Below the pieces are notes generated by a model, which worked only from the letters and a program-made list of their open reading frames with translations, searched no databases and was not told the origin of the DNA. Both the position numbers and the translations under genes were made by a program. Positions 20,823-30,363 of a stretch of 64,000 bases of DNA are shown here, piece by piece. The DNA comes from Periweissella fabaria. Its GTDB lineage: Bacteria; Bacillota; Bacilli; Lactobacillales; Lactobacillaceae. How positions within the stretch are numbered: position 1 is the stretch's first letter; every line of letters starts with the position of its first letter. Location of the stretch: positions 1 to 64,000 of the forward strand of contig NZ_CAKKNS010000004.1 of NCBI RefSeq assembly GCF_918814575.1, given 5' to 3'.

Positions 20823-20851
20823 ATATTATCACTTCAATTTCAAAGTTGCAA
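20823..20851 (-). promoter_or_regulatory. Promoter of oppA copy 1
   Basis: TTGCAA (complement at 20846-20851), a 17-bp spacer and TAATAT (complement at 20823-20828). The transcribed leader contains a small hairpin AAATCAT/ATGATTT. Confidence 0.75.
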
Positions 20852-20903
20852 TGCTTTTTTAATTTTATTTTAATATTAAACTCATTTAGATAGGTTTTTT
20901 ATG

Positions 20904-20952
20904 AAAAAAAGGTGATTATTCTCATTTTAAACAAGAATAATCACCTTTTTTT
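20904..20952 (-). terminator. Terminator after oppC
   Basis: Strong hairpin AAAAAAAGGTGATTATTC/GAATAATCACCTTTTTTT between oppC and oppA copy 1; it separates the membrane/ATPase genes from the binding-protein genes. Confidence 0.85.
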
Positions 20953-20988
20953 AAATAACGGAATTAAAAAATTAGCAAATTGCAATTT

Positions 20989-21933
20989 TTATCCTAGACG
21001 TTGACGTGCATCAGCTGCCCGACGGAAAACTTGACCAACAAATGAGATTCCCACACAGATTACGATAATAAAGATTACTGGTGGTACCCAAACATATGGC
21101 TTAGTTGCAAGCACCGTTGGATCCGTTGCTGCTGAGACCATTGTCCCTAATGATGGGGTCCCATTTGGTAACCCAAAACCTAAGAATGACAATGTTGTTT
21201 CAATCCCAATGTTTCCTGCAAAGTTCAACGTTGTATCAACGATAATAAGTGATGCTAAGTTTGGTAAAATTTCACGGAACATAATCATAAAGTTACTTGA
21301 ACCAGATGTTTTTGATGCCCGAACATAATCTCGATCAGCTTCTGAAAGCACTTTTGACCGGATTAACCGCGTTGTTCCTTGCCATGCAAAGAGCCCAATA
21401 ATCCAAATCAATGTCCATTCATTGTACTTAGGCACAATTGAAACCAATACGATAATAATCATAAGAAATGGTAACACAATCCAGAAGTCAATAACCCGCA
21501 TAATGATTGTATCAACGATTCCGCGGAAGTATCCGGTAATTAAACCTACAATAACCCCAAAGAATTGGCCAATGATACTAATCATAAAGGCAATCATCAA
21601 TGAATTACGTGCAGACGCAATTAACATCTTAACTTGATCACGCCCTTGTTCATCGGTTCCTAAAAGGTGACCTTGTGTGCCTGGTGTTAAGTATTGATCA
21701 ATGATATTAACGTTAGTAACTGCTGAGCGTGGAATGAAGAAGGCCCAAATAATAACCGTTACAAAAACAACTGCTAATATAATGGCTGACACTAAGGCCA
21801 CTTTATCCTTCAAAAATTCCCGTTTAATGGTACGCCACGTAGAAGGAGTTTCAACAATGACGGCACCGTCTTTAATTTCTGGCACTTTGCCTTGTACAGA
21901 TTGCTGTACTTGTGTTTCATTTTTTTCTGACAT
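20989..21933 (-). CDS. oppC: Oligopeptide ABC transporter permease OppC
   Basis: A 314-residue inner-membrane permease with six predicted helices and the binding-protein-dependent transport loop (EILPNLASLIIVDTTLNFAG, about 218-237) that contacts the ATPases. The cytoplasmic N-terminal tail is long and rich in Gln/Glu. GGAGGAG precedes the start, and the oppB stop lies 15 bp upstream. It forms the translocation pore with OppB. An IS-free, intact operon context makes the assignment firm. Confidence 0.92.
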   Translation of the reverse strand: MSEKNETQVQQSVQGKVPEIKDGAVIVETPSTWRTIKREFLKDKVALVSAIILAVVFVTVIIWAFFIPRSAVTNVNIIDQYLTPGTQGHLLGTDEQGRDQVKMLIASARNSLMIAFMISIIGQFFGVIVGLITGYFRGIVDTIIMRVIDFWIVLPFLMIIIVLVSIVPKYNEWTLIWIIGLFAWQGTTRLIRSKVLSEADRDYVRASKTSGSSNFMIMFREILPNLASLIIVDTTLNFAGNIGIETTLSFLGFGLPNGTPSLGTMVSAATDPTVLATKPYVWVPPVIFIIVICVGISFVGQVFRRAADARQRLG

Positions 21934-21948
21934 AATTACTCCTCCTTT

Positions 21949-22908
21949 CTATTCAATGCGAATCCGTGGATCAACCAAGCTCAAGATAATATCTGATAGT
22001 AATGATCCAAATAACGCTAAGATACCGGTAAATAAGACAATTGCCGTTACCACTGAGTAATCACGTGATGTGATTGCGGTAATAAATAATTGCCCCATCC
22101 CTGGGTATGAGAAAACTTGTTCAATAACCACAGAACCACCAATTAATCCCGTAATTTGGAATCCTGCAAAGGCCGCAATTGGTAATAATGAGTTACGGAA
22201 GATGTGCCGTGAGTACACTTTATTAGTTGGCACCCCTTTTGACCGTGCTGTTCGTACATAATCTTGTGATTTAGCATCAATAATTTCTGAACGTAAGTAT
22301 TGGACCGTTGAAGTCGTTCCAAGAACCCCGGCTAAAATACCTGGTAAAATCATGTGATAGAAGCGTGATGCTGTTTCTTCAAAGAAACCTGAAGCATTGA
22401 TGCTAATAGTTCCAGAAGTTGGGAACCAGTTTAATTGGTACCCAAAAATGTAGAGTCCTAGTAGGAAAACAACAAAAGTTGGTAATCCAAACGTAAAGTA
22501 GTTAAAAATTGTAATGGCGCGGTCACGACGAGAACCGTCAAAACGTCCAGCCGTCATCCCCAATGGAATTGCCACAGCGTATGAAACAATCAATGAAAGT
22601 AATGACAACCAGACGGTGTTACCAATCCGGTTACCAAGGACCGTTACAACAGGTTGCTTCAATGTGTAACTTTGACCCAAGTTACCATGGAATAAGTTGA
22701 CAATCCAGTGCCAGTATTGAACATACCAAGGATCAAACAGACCCGCAGCACGCTTTAAAGCTTCAATTTGCTTGGGATCGGTGTTAGGTCCGATTGTTCC
22801 AGAGAATGGGTCCCCAGGCATTAATTTAGCTAATATGAACACCAAAGCTGAAAGGATTACGATTTGTGGAATCATAATCAAAACGCGGCGAATAATCGTT
22901 TTCCACAT
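21949..22908 (-). CDS. oppB: Oligopeptide ABC transporter permease OppB
   Basis: A 319-residue permease with the N-terminal single helix and periplasmic-type loop typical of DppB/OppB (IIRRVLIMIPQIVILSALVF at the start, LMPGDPF at about 29-35). The EAA-like loop HIFRNSLLPIAAFAG lies near 235-249. It starts one base after the oppF stop, which indicates tight co-translation, and partners OppC. Confidence 0.92.
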   Translation of the reverse strand: MWKTIIRRVLIMIPQIVILSALVFILAKLMPGDPFSGTIGPNTDPKQIEALKRAAGLFDPWYVQYWHWIVNLFHGNLGQSYTLKQPVVTVLGNRIGNTVWLSLLSLIVSYAVAIPLGMTAGRFDGSRRDRAITIFNYFTFGLPTFVVFLLGLYIFGYQLNWFPTSGTISINASGFFEETASRFYHMILPGILAGVLGTTSTVQYLRSEIIDAKSQDYVRTARSKGVPTNKVYSRHIFRNSLLPIAAFAGFQITGLIGGSVVIEQVFSYPGMGQLFITAITSRDYSVVTAIVLFTGILALFGSLLSDIILSLVDPRIRIE

Positions 22909-22909
22909 A

Positions 22910-23869
22910 TTACTTACCTGCCCCTTCTGAAATATTTGTTGGTGGGGTTGAAACCCAGTGTGTATCTGAAATTTGGTGCATTGGGTACGCTAAGCCATCT
23001 TGGTCATAAAAGTGTGACCGCTTTTCTTGATATTCAGCTTCAACTTGCGCCCGTTTTGCTTTGTTTGCATCCCGATTTGCAATATCGATTTGTGGAATGG
23101 CTGAAAGTAACCGTTTAGTGTAAATATGTTGTGGGTTGTTATAAATATCTTCCCGCGTGCCGAGTTCAACAAACCGGCCTAAGTGCATAATGGCAATATT
23201 TTTAGTCATGTGACGCACAACCCCAAGGTCATGCGAAATAAATAAGAATGAAATTCCTAATTCTTTTTGAATCCGTTTCATAAAGTTCAATACTTGCGCT
23301 TGAATTGATAAATCTAGCGCTGAAACTGGTTCATCGGCAATGATTAATTTAGGATTAGTGGCAATTGCACGCGCAATCCCAATCCGTTGCCGTTGTCCAC
23401 CAGAAAATTGGTGGGGATATTGGAACATCGCATTTTTTGATAAACCAACAATGTCCAATAATTGAATCACTCGTTGCTTTTCACTTTCTTTATCCATCTT
23501 GTCGAAATTCCGAATTGGTTCGGCAATGATTTGATAAATTGTCTTTTTAGGATTAAGTGATGAAAGTGAATCTTGGAAGATCATTTGAACGTCTTTATTA
23601 TATTTCATCTTACGACGAACACTTGGTTTACTTACATCTTCACCATTGAATAAAATTTGACCACTCGTAATCTTTTCAAGACCAACAATGGCTTTACCAA
23701 TTGTTGATTTACCTGAACCTGATTCACCAACTAATCCGTATGTCTTACCAGCCTCAATCGTAAATGAAATTCCATCTGCGGCGTAGACATAATCTGTAAT
23801 ACGGTTCCAGAAACCTGATCGAATCGGGTAGTGAACCTTTAAATCTTTAATTTCCATTAATACTGTCAT
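22910..23869 (-). CDS. oppF: Oligopeptide ABC transporter ATPase OppF
   Basis: A 319-residue ATPase: Walker [10 protein letters not shown] (about 49-57), signature [13 protein letters not shown], Walker [13 protein letters not shown], and switch [10 protein letters not shown]. The C-terminal oligopeptide-transporter extension (about 240-319, [10 protein letters not shown] near the end) is present. It starts 23 bp after the oppD stop. It works as a heterodimer with OppD on the cytoplasmic face of OppBC. Confidence 0.93.
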   Translation of the reverse strand: MTVLMEIKDLKVHYPIRSGFWNRITDYVYAADGISFTIEAGKTYGLVGESGSGKSTIGKAIVGLEKITSGQILFNGEDVSKPSVRRKMKYNKDVQMIFQDSLSSLNPKKTIYQIIAEPIRNFDKMDKESEKQRVIQLLDIVGLSKNAMFQYPHQFSGGQRQRIGIARAIATNPKLIIADEPVSALDLSIQAQVLNFMKRIQKELGISFLFISHDLGVVRHMTKNIAIMHLGRFVELGTREDIYNNPQHIYTKRLLSAIPQIDIANRDANKAKRAQVEAEYQEKRSHFYDQDGLAYPMHQISDTHWVSTPPTNISEGAGK

Positions 23870-23892
23870 ATTGCACGTCTCCTACTCACTAC

Positions 23893-24882
23893 CTAGAGCT
23901 CATCTTTAAATTTAAATTCACGCCAACTCTCACCACGTACATAGTGGTTAGGGGCAATTTCTTTCAAGACTGGATGTCCAACGTCCGGTTTCGTCCACGG
24001 AATTCGTGGTGCAAATAAATCAGAATTGCGATCCATATCTTTAATAGAAGGAACTGCGCCTTCAACAACATATAATTCATCATCTTCAGAATCAATTGTT
24101 GGCATTGCACGTAATAAGGAACGTGTGTAGGGGTGCTTGGCATCATTAAATAATGTTGCAACTGGGGCTTGTTCGACAATTTCACCAGCATACATTACCG
24201 CAACTGTATCCGCTACTTCTGCCACAACCCCTAAATCGTGGGTAATCAAAATGATTCCGGCATGGTTTTCACGTTGAATATCTTTTAATAAGTCCAAGAT
24301 TTGCGCTTGAATTGTAACATCCAAGGCCGTTGTTGGTTCATCGGCAATAATTAATTGAGGTTTGTTAGCAATCGCAATGGCGATAATAATCCGTTGGCGC
24401 ATTCCACCAGATAATTGGTGGGGGAATTGCTTAGCGACCCGTTCTGGGTGTGGAATCCCAACTTGATTAAGTAATTCATGCACGCGGGCTTGCTTTTGAT
24501 CTTCAGTCATATCTGAGTGAACATCTAGACTTTCTTTAATTTGATCACCAATGCGAATCAATGGATTCAAGGCGGCCAAAGGATCTTGGAAAATCATTCC
24601 CATTTCATCCCCACGGATATCATTAAATTCATCTTCTGATAATTCCAAAATTTCTTTATTTTGGAAGTTAATCTCACCAGTAATTTTTGTTGCATTCATA
24701 TTATGTAACCCAATTACTGTTGTGGCTAACGTTGACTTACCTGAACCTGATTCACCAACAATGGCTAAGACTTCATCACGGTGAAGTTCAAGGCTAACAT
24801 CATCAATAGCTGTGTAAAATTCACCATTAATTTTGAAAGCCACTGAAACACCGTTGATTGATAATAAAGTTTCTTCCTTCAT
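23893..24882 (-). CDS. oppD: Oligopeptide ABC transporter ATPase OppD
   Basis: A 329-residue ATPase and the first gene of oppDFBC. Walker [10 protein letters not shown], signature LSGGMRQRIIIA, Walker B LIIADEPTTALD and ITHDLGVVAEVAD are all intact. The C-terminal OppD extension with RIPWTKPDVGHP is present, although the usual iron-sulfur cysteines of some OppD proteins are not visible. The ribosome-binding site upstream of the ATG is weak (GTGAGTG). The 240-bp gap upstream holds the terminator of the glutamine-type operon and an AT-rich region where I could not settle on a promoter. Confidence 0.92.
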   Translation of the reverse strand: MKEETLLSINGVSVAFKINGEFYTAIDDVSLELHRDEVLAIVGESGSGKSTLATTVIGLHNMNATKITGEINFQNKEILELSEDEFNDIRGDEMGMIFQDPLAALNPLIRIGDQIKESLDVHSDMTEDQKQARVHELLNQVGIPHPERVAKQFPHQLSGGMRQRIIIAIAIANKPQLIIADEPTTALDVTIQAQILDLLKDIQRENHAGIILITHDLGVVAEVADTVAVMYAGEIVEQAPVATLFNDAKHPYTRSLLRAMPTIDSEDDELYVVEGAVPSIKDMDRNSDLFAPRIPWTKPDVGHPVLKEIAPNHYVRGESWREFKFKDEL

Positions 24883-25001
24883 ATTTAATCACTCACACTT
24901 CGTTTCAATTAGAATTTTATTAGAAATATAATATCTCAAGTTTACTAAAATTTTTCTCATAATAAAAGCATTTTTTTTAATTTTCATTTTAATTTAAAAA
25001 T

Positions 25002-25053
25002 AAAAATCGCCGAAAAACGCCAATTAACAGGCTTTTAACGACGATTCTTTTTA
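25002..25053 (-). terminator. Terminator after the glutamine-type ABC operon
   Basis: Hairpin with outer arms AATCGTCG/CGGCGATT (one G-U pair) and inner AAAGCC/GGCGTTT, followed by TTTTTATTTTT on the minus strand. Confidence 0.75.
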
Positions 25054-25122
25054 TTATAAATTTCTCTTAAAACATATTTAGCACGACAAACGCCAATTAT
25101 TTTTATTATAGTAGTTTAATAA

Positions 25123-25785
25123 TTAAGCCGTTTTATTGCCTCGGCGACCAAACCATGTTCCAACTAATGATAAACAGTAATTAACAATAAAGTACATTAC
25201 TGCAATGGCTAAAAACATTGGAATCATGTAACTATTATTTTGTCCATAAATTATTTGGGCGTGGTACGTCAATTCTGGTAAAACAATAATTGTAGCCAAT
25301 GACGTATCCTTAATTAACGAAATCAATTGGCTCACTAATGGTGGAATCATACGCTTATATGCTTGCGGTAAAATAATATGCCACATGGTTTGTGCCCCTG
25401 TAAGACCATTGGCACGGGCTCCTTCTGTTTGGCCGATTGGTACCGAAATAATTCCGGAACGGACAATTTCAGCAATCATCGCCGCTTCAAAAACAGTTAA
25501 AGCAGCAATTGCAGATGTCATAATATTTAACCGAATACCAAAGTTAGGTAAACCAAAATACGTGAAGAAAATAATTAACAACAATGGTAAATTACGTAAA
25601 ATATCAACAATAAAGCCAACTACCATTGAAATAACCGGAAATTTAGCATACCGAATAACCCCTAAAAACGAGCCAATCACAAAACTTAATGCGCCGGAAA
25701 TTAACGAAACTTCGATTGTAATCCATAACCCCTTTAATAAGAAAATGAGGTTAATTGATGTATAAGCATTTAAAAATTCTTGCAT
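25123..25785 (-). CDS. Polar amino acid ABC transporter permease (GlnP-like)
   Basis: A 220-residue permease with about five membrane helices. The ATPase-contact loop GARANGLTGAQTMWHIILPQA (142-162) carries the EAA-type glycine. It is the last gene of a four-gene importer and starts 15 bp after the preceding permease. The pair forms a heterodimeric channel, as in the GlnQHMP/PEB1-type transporters for glutamine, glutamate or aspartate. The exact amino acid cannot be read from the permease. Confidence 0.88.
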   Translation of the reverse strand: MQEFLNAYTSINLIFLLKGLWITIEVSLISGALSFVIGSFLGVIRYAKFPVISMVVGFIVDILRNLPLLLIIFFTYFGLPNFGIRLNIMTSAIAALTVFEAAMIAEIVRSGIISVPIGQTEGARANGLTGAQTMWHIILPQAYKRMIPPLVSQLISLIKDTSLATIIVLPELTYHAQIIYGQNNSYMIPMFLAIAVMYFIVNYCLSLVGTWFGRRGNKTA

Positions 25786-25800
25786 CTCATACCCTCCTTT

Positions 25801-26436
25801 CTACGCGAGTTTATTTTCTAGATAACGCATGTAATAGCTCAATGGTAAGGTAATTACTAAGTAAAATAACCCAACCACCACATACGTATCAATCGTATCA
25901 AACGTTGTTGAAGCAATTTCATTTCCTTGATACATTAAATCAAATCCAGCCACAAAGGCTAAAATTGAGGAATTCTTAACAAGATTAATGAATTGATTAC
26001 CAAGAGGTGGAATCACAATTTTAAACGCTTGCGGTAATACGATGATTCGCATGGTCTGCCAATATGTTAATCCATTCGCGCGGGCCCCTTCTGTTTGGCC
26101 TTTATCAACGGCTAAAATCCCTGCCCGCACAGTTTCAGCAATAAACGCTGAGGTATAGAGTGCTAAGCCAATGGTACCGGCTACTAGACCACTCATCTTA
26201 ACAAATTGTGTCACAACTACATAAAAAAACATTGTAACTACTAACAACGGAATATTACGAAAAATTTGAATATAAATATGGGCAATTGTATTCACCAATT
26301 TATTTGGCACAATTTCAAGGATTGCAAAGCCGGTCCCTAAAATCATTGAGATTATAAGGGCAATGATACTTGATAGTAAGGTAATTCCAAATCCGTGAAC
26401 GAAATCTGACCAATGAGTTGTTAAAATATTAATCAT
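25801..26436 (-). CDS. Polar amino acid ABC transporter permease (GlnM-like)
   Basis: A 211-residue permease paralogous to the next one, with the same loop (GARANGLTYWQTMRIIVLPQ, 138-157). Its start overlaps the end of the binding-protein gene by 8 bp, so translation is coupled. It is the first of the two channel subunits. Confidence 0.88.
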   Translation of the reverse strand: MINILTTHWSDFVHGFGITLLSSIIALIISMILGTGFAILEIVPNKLVNTIAHIYIQIFRNIPLLVVTMFFYVVVTQFVKMSGLVAGTIGLALYTSAFIAETVRAGILAVDKGQTEGARANGLTYWQTMRIIVLPQAFKIVIPPLGNQFINLVKNSSILAFVAGFDLMYQGNEIASTTFDTIDTYVVVGLFYLVITLPLSYYMRYLENKLA

Positions 26437-27268
26437 TTAATAACGTCCTCCAATTAAATCCTGGCACATTACTGAACCATTTTTTGACTAAGCGATCATA
26501 GGTACCATCTTTATGAATCGCCGCAATTGCTTTGTTAATAGCATTTTTTAATTCAGCTTGATTTTTATCAATCGCCACACTATATGGTTCTTTGGTAAAA
26601 GTACCACCAACAACACGCGTAGTTGGATTTTGTTCTGACATCCCGTACAAAATTCCGTTATCAGTTGTTAACGCATCACCTTGTCCTGATTTTAAAGCCG
26701 TCAGTGCTTGTGCATAATCTTGTAATTGTAACACGTGTGCTTTAGGAGCTACTTTTTTGATATTGATTACTGAATTTGACCCAACAGTTCCTAATACCGT
26801 CACACCTTTATGATTTAAATCATTAACATCTTTAATTTTGCTACCTTTAACAACTAGCAATGATTGGCCCGCATTAAAATATGGTTTTGAAAAATCAACA
26901 ATTTTAGCCCGCTCAGGTGTTCCCGTCATAGTAGCAATAATTGCTTGAATATTACCATTTTTTAACAGCGGAATCCGCGTTTGTGACGTTACTTGAACAA
27001 ACACCGGCTTGGCTTTGGGATCGATACGCTTGGTAATTTCTTTAGCCATATCAACATCGAAGCCTTCAATTTTACCGGTTTTAATATTCATCAAACCAAA
27101 CAAACGAGTATCGGCTTTAACTCCCCAAACCATTTGTTTACTAGTATTAACCTTATCATATTCATTTTGCTTGGTTAGTGCCGTTTCATTACCACATGCA
27201 CTTAGGGTTAAGAGCATGAGCATCAAGAAAGTCACTAACCCAAACAATTTATATTTGCGTACTGGCAT
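26429..27268 (-). CDS. Amino acid-binding lipoprotein (GlnH-like)
   Basis: A 279-residue SBP family 3 lipoprotein with lipobox LSAC (lipidated Cys at about 25). The fold signature is in MNIKTGKIEGFDVDMAKEI and the lobe II ligand region is in ATMTGTPERAKIVDFSKPY. Ligand-site residues resemble glutamine/glutamate binders more than cystine or basic amino acid binders, but this is a judgement by eye. AAGGAG lies 8 nt before the start. Confidence 0.88.
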   Translation of the reverse strand: MPVRKYKLFGLVTFLMLMLLTLSACGNETALTKQNEYDKVNTSKQMVWGVKADTRLFGLMNIKTGKIEGFDVDMAKEITKRIDPKAKPVFVQVTSQTRIPLLKNGNIQAIIATMTGTPERAKIVDFSKPYFNAGQSLLVVKGSKIKDVNDLNHKGVTVLGTVGSNSVINIKKVAPKAHVLQLQDYAQALTALKSGQGDALTTDNGILYGMSEQNPTTRVVGGTFTKEPYSVAIDKNQAELKNAINKAIAAIHKDGTYDRLVKKWFSNVPGFNWRTLLND

Positions 27269-27301
27269 TCAAACATCTCCTTTTCACTTGTATTAGTAAT
27301 A

Positions 27302-28039
27302 CTAGTGGTTTAACACTTGGCTCAGGAATTTCTTAGCCCGTTCTTCTTTTGGATTTTCAAAGAATTCCTTAGCACCACTTTTTTCAATAATTGTTCCATC
27401 CGCCATAAAGATTACTTGATCGGCCACTTGCTTAGCAAAGCCCATTTCATGGGTTACCACAACCATGGTCATATCTGAATCACGCGCAATTTTTTTCATA
27501 ACTTCCAAAACATCCCCAATCATTTCGGGATCAAGGGCACTGGTTGGTTCATCAAAAAGTAATACCTTAGGTTTCATAGCTAATGAGCGCGCAATCGCTA
27601 CCCGTTGTTCTTGACCACCAGAAAGCATGTTAGGATAACTATTACCTTTATCTGCTAACCCCACCATTTCCAATAATTTTTCGGCCAGTTCCCGATTTTC
27701 TTTTTCATCACGCTTAAGAACAATTCGAGGGGCTAACATAATATTTTCTAAGACCGTTTTGTTTGCGTATAAATTAAAGTGTTGAAATACCATTCCAACA
27801 TTTTTACGTAATAAATTCATATCAGTTTTCTTTTTGGCAAGATTTTCACCGTGAACAATTAAATCTCCAGATTGAATTTGCTCCAATCCATTAATTGTCC
27901 GAATCAATGTTGATTTACCTGAACCTGATGGTCCAATCAAAACAACAGTTTTACCTTCTTCAATCTCCAAGTTAATATTTTTTAACGCATGAAAATTACC
28001 GTAATATTTTTCCACGTTTTTAAACTCGATCATTGCCAT
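27302..28039 (-). CDS. glnQ: Amino acid ABC transporter ATPase (GlnQ-like)
   Basis: A 245-residue ATPase and first gene of the operon. Walker A is GPSGSGKST (36-44). The signature reads [13 protein letters not shown], where most relatives have LSGGQQQR. Walker B is [13 protein letters not shown] and the switch is THEMGFA, both typical of the polar amino acid family. AGGAGG precedes the start by 7 nt. The 180-bp upstream gap holds the terminator of the next unit and a very AT-rich leader. Confidence 0.92.
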   Translation of the reverse strand: MAMIEFKNVEKYYGNFHALKNINLEIEEGKTVVLIGPSGSGKSTLIRTINGLEQIQSGDLIVHGENLAKKKTDMNLLRKNVGMVFQHFNLYANKTVLENIMLAPRIVLKRDEKENRELAEKLLEMVGLADKGNSYPNMLSGGQEQRVAIARSLAMKPKVLLFDEPTSALDPEMIGDVLEVMKKIARDSDMTMVVVTHEMGFAKQVADQVIFMADGTIIEKSGAKEFFENPKEERAKKFLSQVLNH

Positions 28040-28174
28040 AAATAAACCTCCTAAAAATCATCTAGATTGTTTAATTTAAAAATTCAGCGGTGCTAAACTT
28101 TTAAATTTTAATCGTTATTAGAAATTTTAAATTTTTCTTTAACCCTTAGTTTATACGGTGTGTCTAATTTATGC

Positions 28175-28210
28175 AAAAAAAAAACTCTTTTCCGTAGAAA
28201 TGAGTTTTTT
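28175..28210 (-). terminator. Terminator after the 28220-29017 gene
   Basis: Hairpin AAAAACTCatTT/AAaaGAGTTTTT ending in a T10 run on the minus strand. Confidence 0.8.
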
Positions 28211-28219
28211 CATTTTTTA

Positions 28220-29017
28220 CTATTTTAAGCGATAAGCAACTTCCACCTTCAAGGTGTATGGATAAGCAGTTTCAATAAAACTACTACGTGTCATCGTTTT
28301 TCCTAAACCACCATTTACAATAATTGAAGCTAAGAAAACATCAGAATTTTTCAAGGCTGTTGCGACATCCGCTAAGCCAACCCGTGAAATTTCACCTAGG
28401 CGTACTGCTTGCATCTCATTAATTCCACCATAAATAACCAAATGAGTTCCTTCCATAACTAATTTAGCAAATGGGACTGTACTTCCTGGATGGTTAGCAT
28501 AAATGGGCTTATCGTGGTCCAAAACTAATTGTTGGCGTAATTCGCGATCAGTCATTTTTTGATAATCTTGACTGATTAACCCTAAATTAAGCATTTGTTG
28601 GGCAACCGCTTGAATATTCGCCTCTTCATCACTATTACTCTTAACTGCAGTTGGTAAAACTTGTTGTTCTCGGTAAACCCCATTATTAGGTCCTACCACT
28701 TGTTGGGTATTTTGCTTAGCATCAGCTGCTTGCGTATTTCCAACAACTTTTTCAAAGTGTGGTGAAATATCAAAGTGGGCCTTTTTTTCGGTAAAATAAT
28801 ACATAAAATTTAAATAAATAACATACATCAAACCAATAAAGGCCGCAACTAATCCAAAGCCTCGCAAGTACCGTTGCGCCGTAATAAAACTAATCCCAAT
28901 ATATAAAATATACCAAGAACCTCCAAAACCAAGGATGGTATATAAACGGCCTTTAAACTTAGTATTAACATTGAAAAAACCAACATATTGATTTAATAAA
29001 CCTAAAATCGTTAGCAT
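28220..29017 (-). CDS. Conserved lactobacillar membrane protein of unknown function
   Basis: A 265-residue protein. The first 95 residues contain two to three membrane helices (LYTILGFGGSWYILYIGISF and FGLVAAFIGLMYVIYLNFMY). A linker rich in Asn/Gln (about 96-130) follows, then a soluble domain (140-265) with GTHLVIYGGINEMQAVRLGE and a beta-rich end. I believe it belongs to the DUF6681 type of lactobacillar proteins, but I cannot confirm the number. It follows a Ser-rich exported protein by 18 bp, with AGGAAGGAAA before its start, so the two are probably co-transcribed. No function is assigned. Confidence 0.75.
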   Translation of the reverse strand: MLTILGLLNQYVGFFNVNTKFKGRLYTILGFGGSWYILYIGISFITAQRYLRGFGLVAAFIGLMYVIYLNFMYYFTEKKAHFDISPHFEKVVGNTQAADAKQNTQQVVGPNNGVYREQQVLPTAVKSNSDEEANIQAVAQQMLNLGLISQDYQKMTDRELRQQLVLDHDKPIYANHPGSTVPFAKLVMEGTHLVIYGGINEMQAVRLGEISRVGLADVATALKNSDVFLASIIVNGGLGKTMTRSSFIETAYPYTLKVEVAYRLK

Positions 29018-29035
29018 CTTATTTTCCTTCCTATA

Positions 29036-29524
29036 TTATTTATTAGTTGAAACACTACTTTGTTGAGCTGACGTTCCTTGTCCAGCTGGTGCCTTGTTTT
29101 CTGCTGGTGCACTACTTGACTGAGCAGGTGCTTGTTTTGATTCTTGGTCACCACTATCTGTTGAGTTTGTACTTGAACTTGTACTTGCATCGGTATTTTT
29201 ATCGGTGTTTGAACTTGAAGTTGCTGGGTTACTTGAGCTTGATTTTTGGTCCTCTTGTTGGTCATTGGTAGTAGAACTAGAAGTCGCACTACTTGATGAA
29301 CTAGATACCTCACTGCTTGAAGTTTCACTTGACGAATCAACACTAGAACTACTCTTAGCATCGTTGTCACTACTTGAAACTGGTGCACTAGGTGCTACCC
29401 GTTGAACGGGGTGTCCTTGATTAGTATTAGTTACTTGATTGACAACAACATTCGCTGCACTAAGAGCTAAAATAATTGATACTACGGCCACAGGGGTCAT
29501 AAATGGTGGAGTTCGATAATTCAT
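29036..29524 (-). CDS. Membrane-anchored Ser/Thr-rich low-complexity protein
   Basis: A 162-residue protein: one N-terminal hydrophobic segment (PVAVVSIILALSAANVVVN, about 11-29), then about 125 residues of Ser, Thr, Asn, Asp, Gln and Ala in strings such as SSSETSSSEVSSSSSS. No cleavage motif, LPXTG or catalytic motif is visible. The protein probably sits on the membrane with a disordered, possibly glycosylated or wall-spanning tail on the outside. It is the first gene of a two-gene unit with the membrane protein downstream. Low complexity makes homology searching unreliable. Confidence 0.7.
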   Translation of the reverse strand: MNYRTPPFMTPVAVVSIILALSAANVVVNQVTNTNQGHPVQRVAPSAPVSSSDNDAKSSSSVDSSSETSSSEVSSSSSSATSSSTTNDQQEDQKSSSSNPATSSSNTDKNTDASTSSSTNSTDSGDQESKQAPAQSSSAPAENKAPAGQGTSAQQSSVSTNK

Positions 29525-29610
29525 TTTTTATATCTCCTTAAATAAATCACACAATTTGTTACATTATCACATAGCTTGTATAGAATAGCATCTAAACCCT
29601 ATAAAACCTA

Positions 29611-30177
29611 TTAAATATTTTCTAATTTTAGGGATTGCATCAAATCTTTAATTTGTGTTTTTGCAGCTGTTAAATCATCATTTAAAATCACATGCACCGG
29701 ATGATTATTGAGCTGCGGGGTTACTAAATCACGCTGAAAATCATCACTCGCTAGCCGTTGTTTTATTCTTTCAGGTTGATCACCCCGTTGCACTAAACGT
29801 TGCGCCAAAATCGTACTATTTGAAACGGTTACATAGACAATAATTGTTTGTGCTCCTAACTGATCAGCATATGTTTGGGCACCTTTAGTGTCTAATACAA
29901 TTACCGCATCATTCCCAGTATGCCACACTAACTCTAAGGCCTCCCGTGAGGATCCATAACGATGACCAGCATATTCCACTTGTTCCAAATAATGTTTTTG
30001 CGCAAAAGTTGTTTCATTTTCAAAATAATAATCTTGCCCATCAATTTCACCTTTACGGGGAGACCGTGTTGTATGGGTTATTACTTTTTTCAAATTAAAT
30101 TCCTGTTGGAGGTAGTGGGCAATCGTTGTTTTGCCTGCACCAGTTGGTCCGGTAATCACAAAAATCTTTCGTTGCAT
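29611..30177 (-). CDS. Guanylate kinase-like protein
   Basis: A 188-residue P-loop kinase: GPTGAGKTT (9-17), the GMP-binding stretch THTTRSPRKGEIDGQDYYF (35-53) and VEYAGHRYGSSREALE (67-82), as in guanylate kinases. The lid and C-terminus are shorter and less conserved than in the essential gmk. Many lactic acid bacteria carry such a second, divergent guanylate kinase, so this may not be the housekeeping copy, which would lie near rpoZ and is not in the window. AGGAAA lies 8 nt before the start. Confidence 0.8.
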   Translation of the reverse strand: MQRKIFVITGPTGAGKTTIAHYLQQEFNLKKVITHTTRSPRKGEIDGQDYYFENETTFAQKHYLEQVEYAGHRYGSSREALELVWHTGNDAVIVLDTKGAQTYADQLGAQTIIVYVTVSNSTILAQRLVQRGDQPERIKQRLASDDFQRDLVTPQLNNHPVHVILNDDLTAAKTQIKDLMQSLKLENI

Positions 30178-30265
30178 GTGTTCATTTCCTAAGTATTTTT
30201 ATTTCTTATTATAAATGATTTTAACGATCCACATACGATTTATTTTATTTAATCCTACTATATAC

Positions 30266-30304
30266 AAAAAAACATAGGTTTAAGCATGCGCAACCTATGT
30301 TTTT
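30266..30304. terminator. Bidirectional hairpin terminator
   Basis: Perfect arms AAAACATAGGTT/AACCTATGTTTT with A and T runs, between the APC permease gene (minus, ending at 30364) and the guanylate kinase-like gene. Confidence 0.85.
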
Positions 30305-30363
30305 CTTACATATTATATTAATGGTAATTCCAGTGTTTCATCACCCACGAATTAGCATCAGTT

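Noticed and set aside
29011-29388. Gln/Val-rich open reading frame overlapping the Ser-rich gene
   Set aside because: It is the alternative frame of a low-complexity gene; the Ser-rich frame has a start, a Shine-Dalgarno and a hydrophobic signal.
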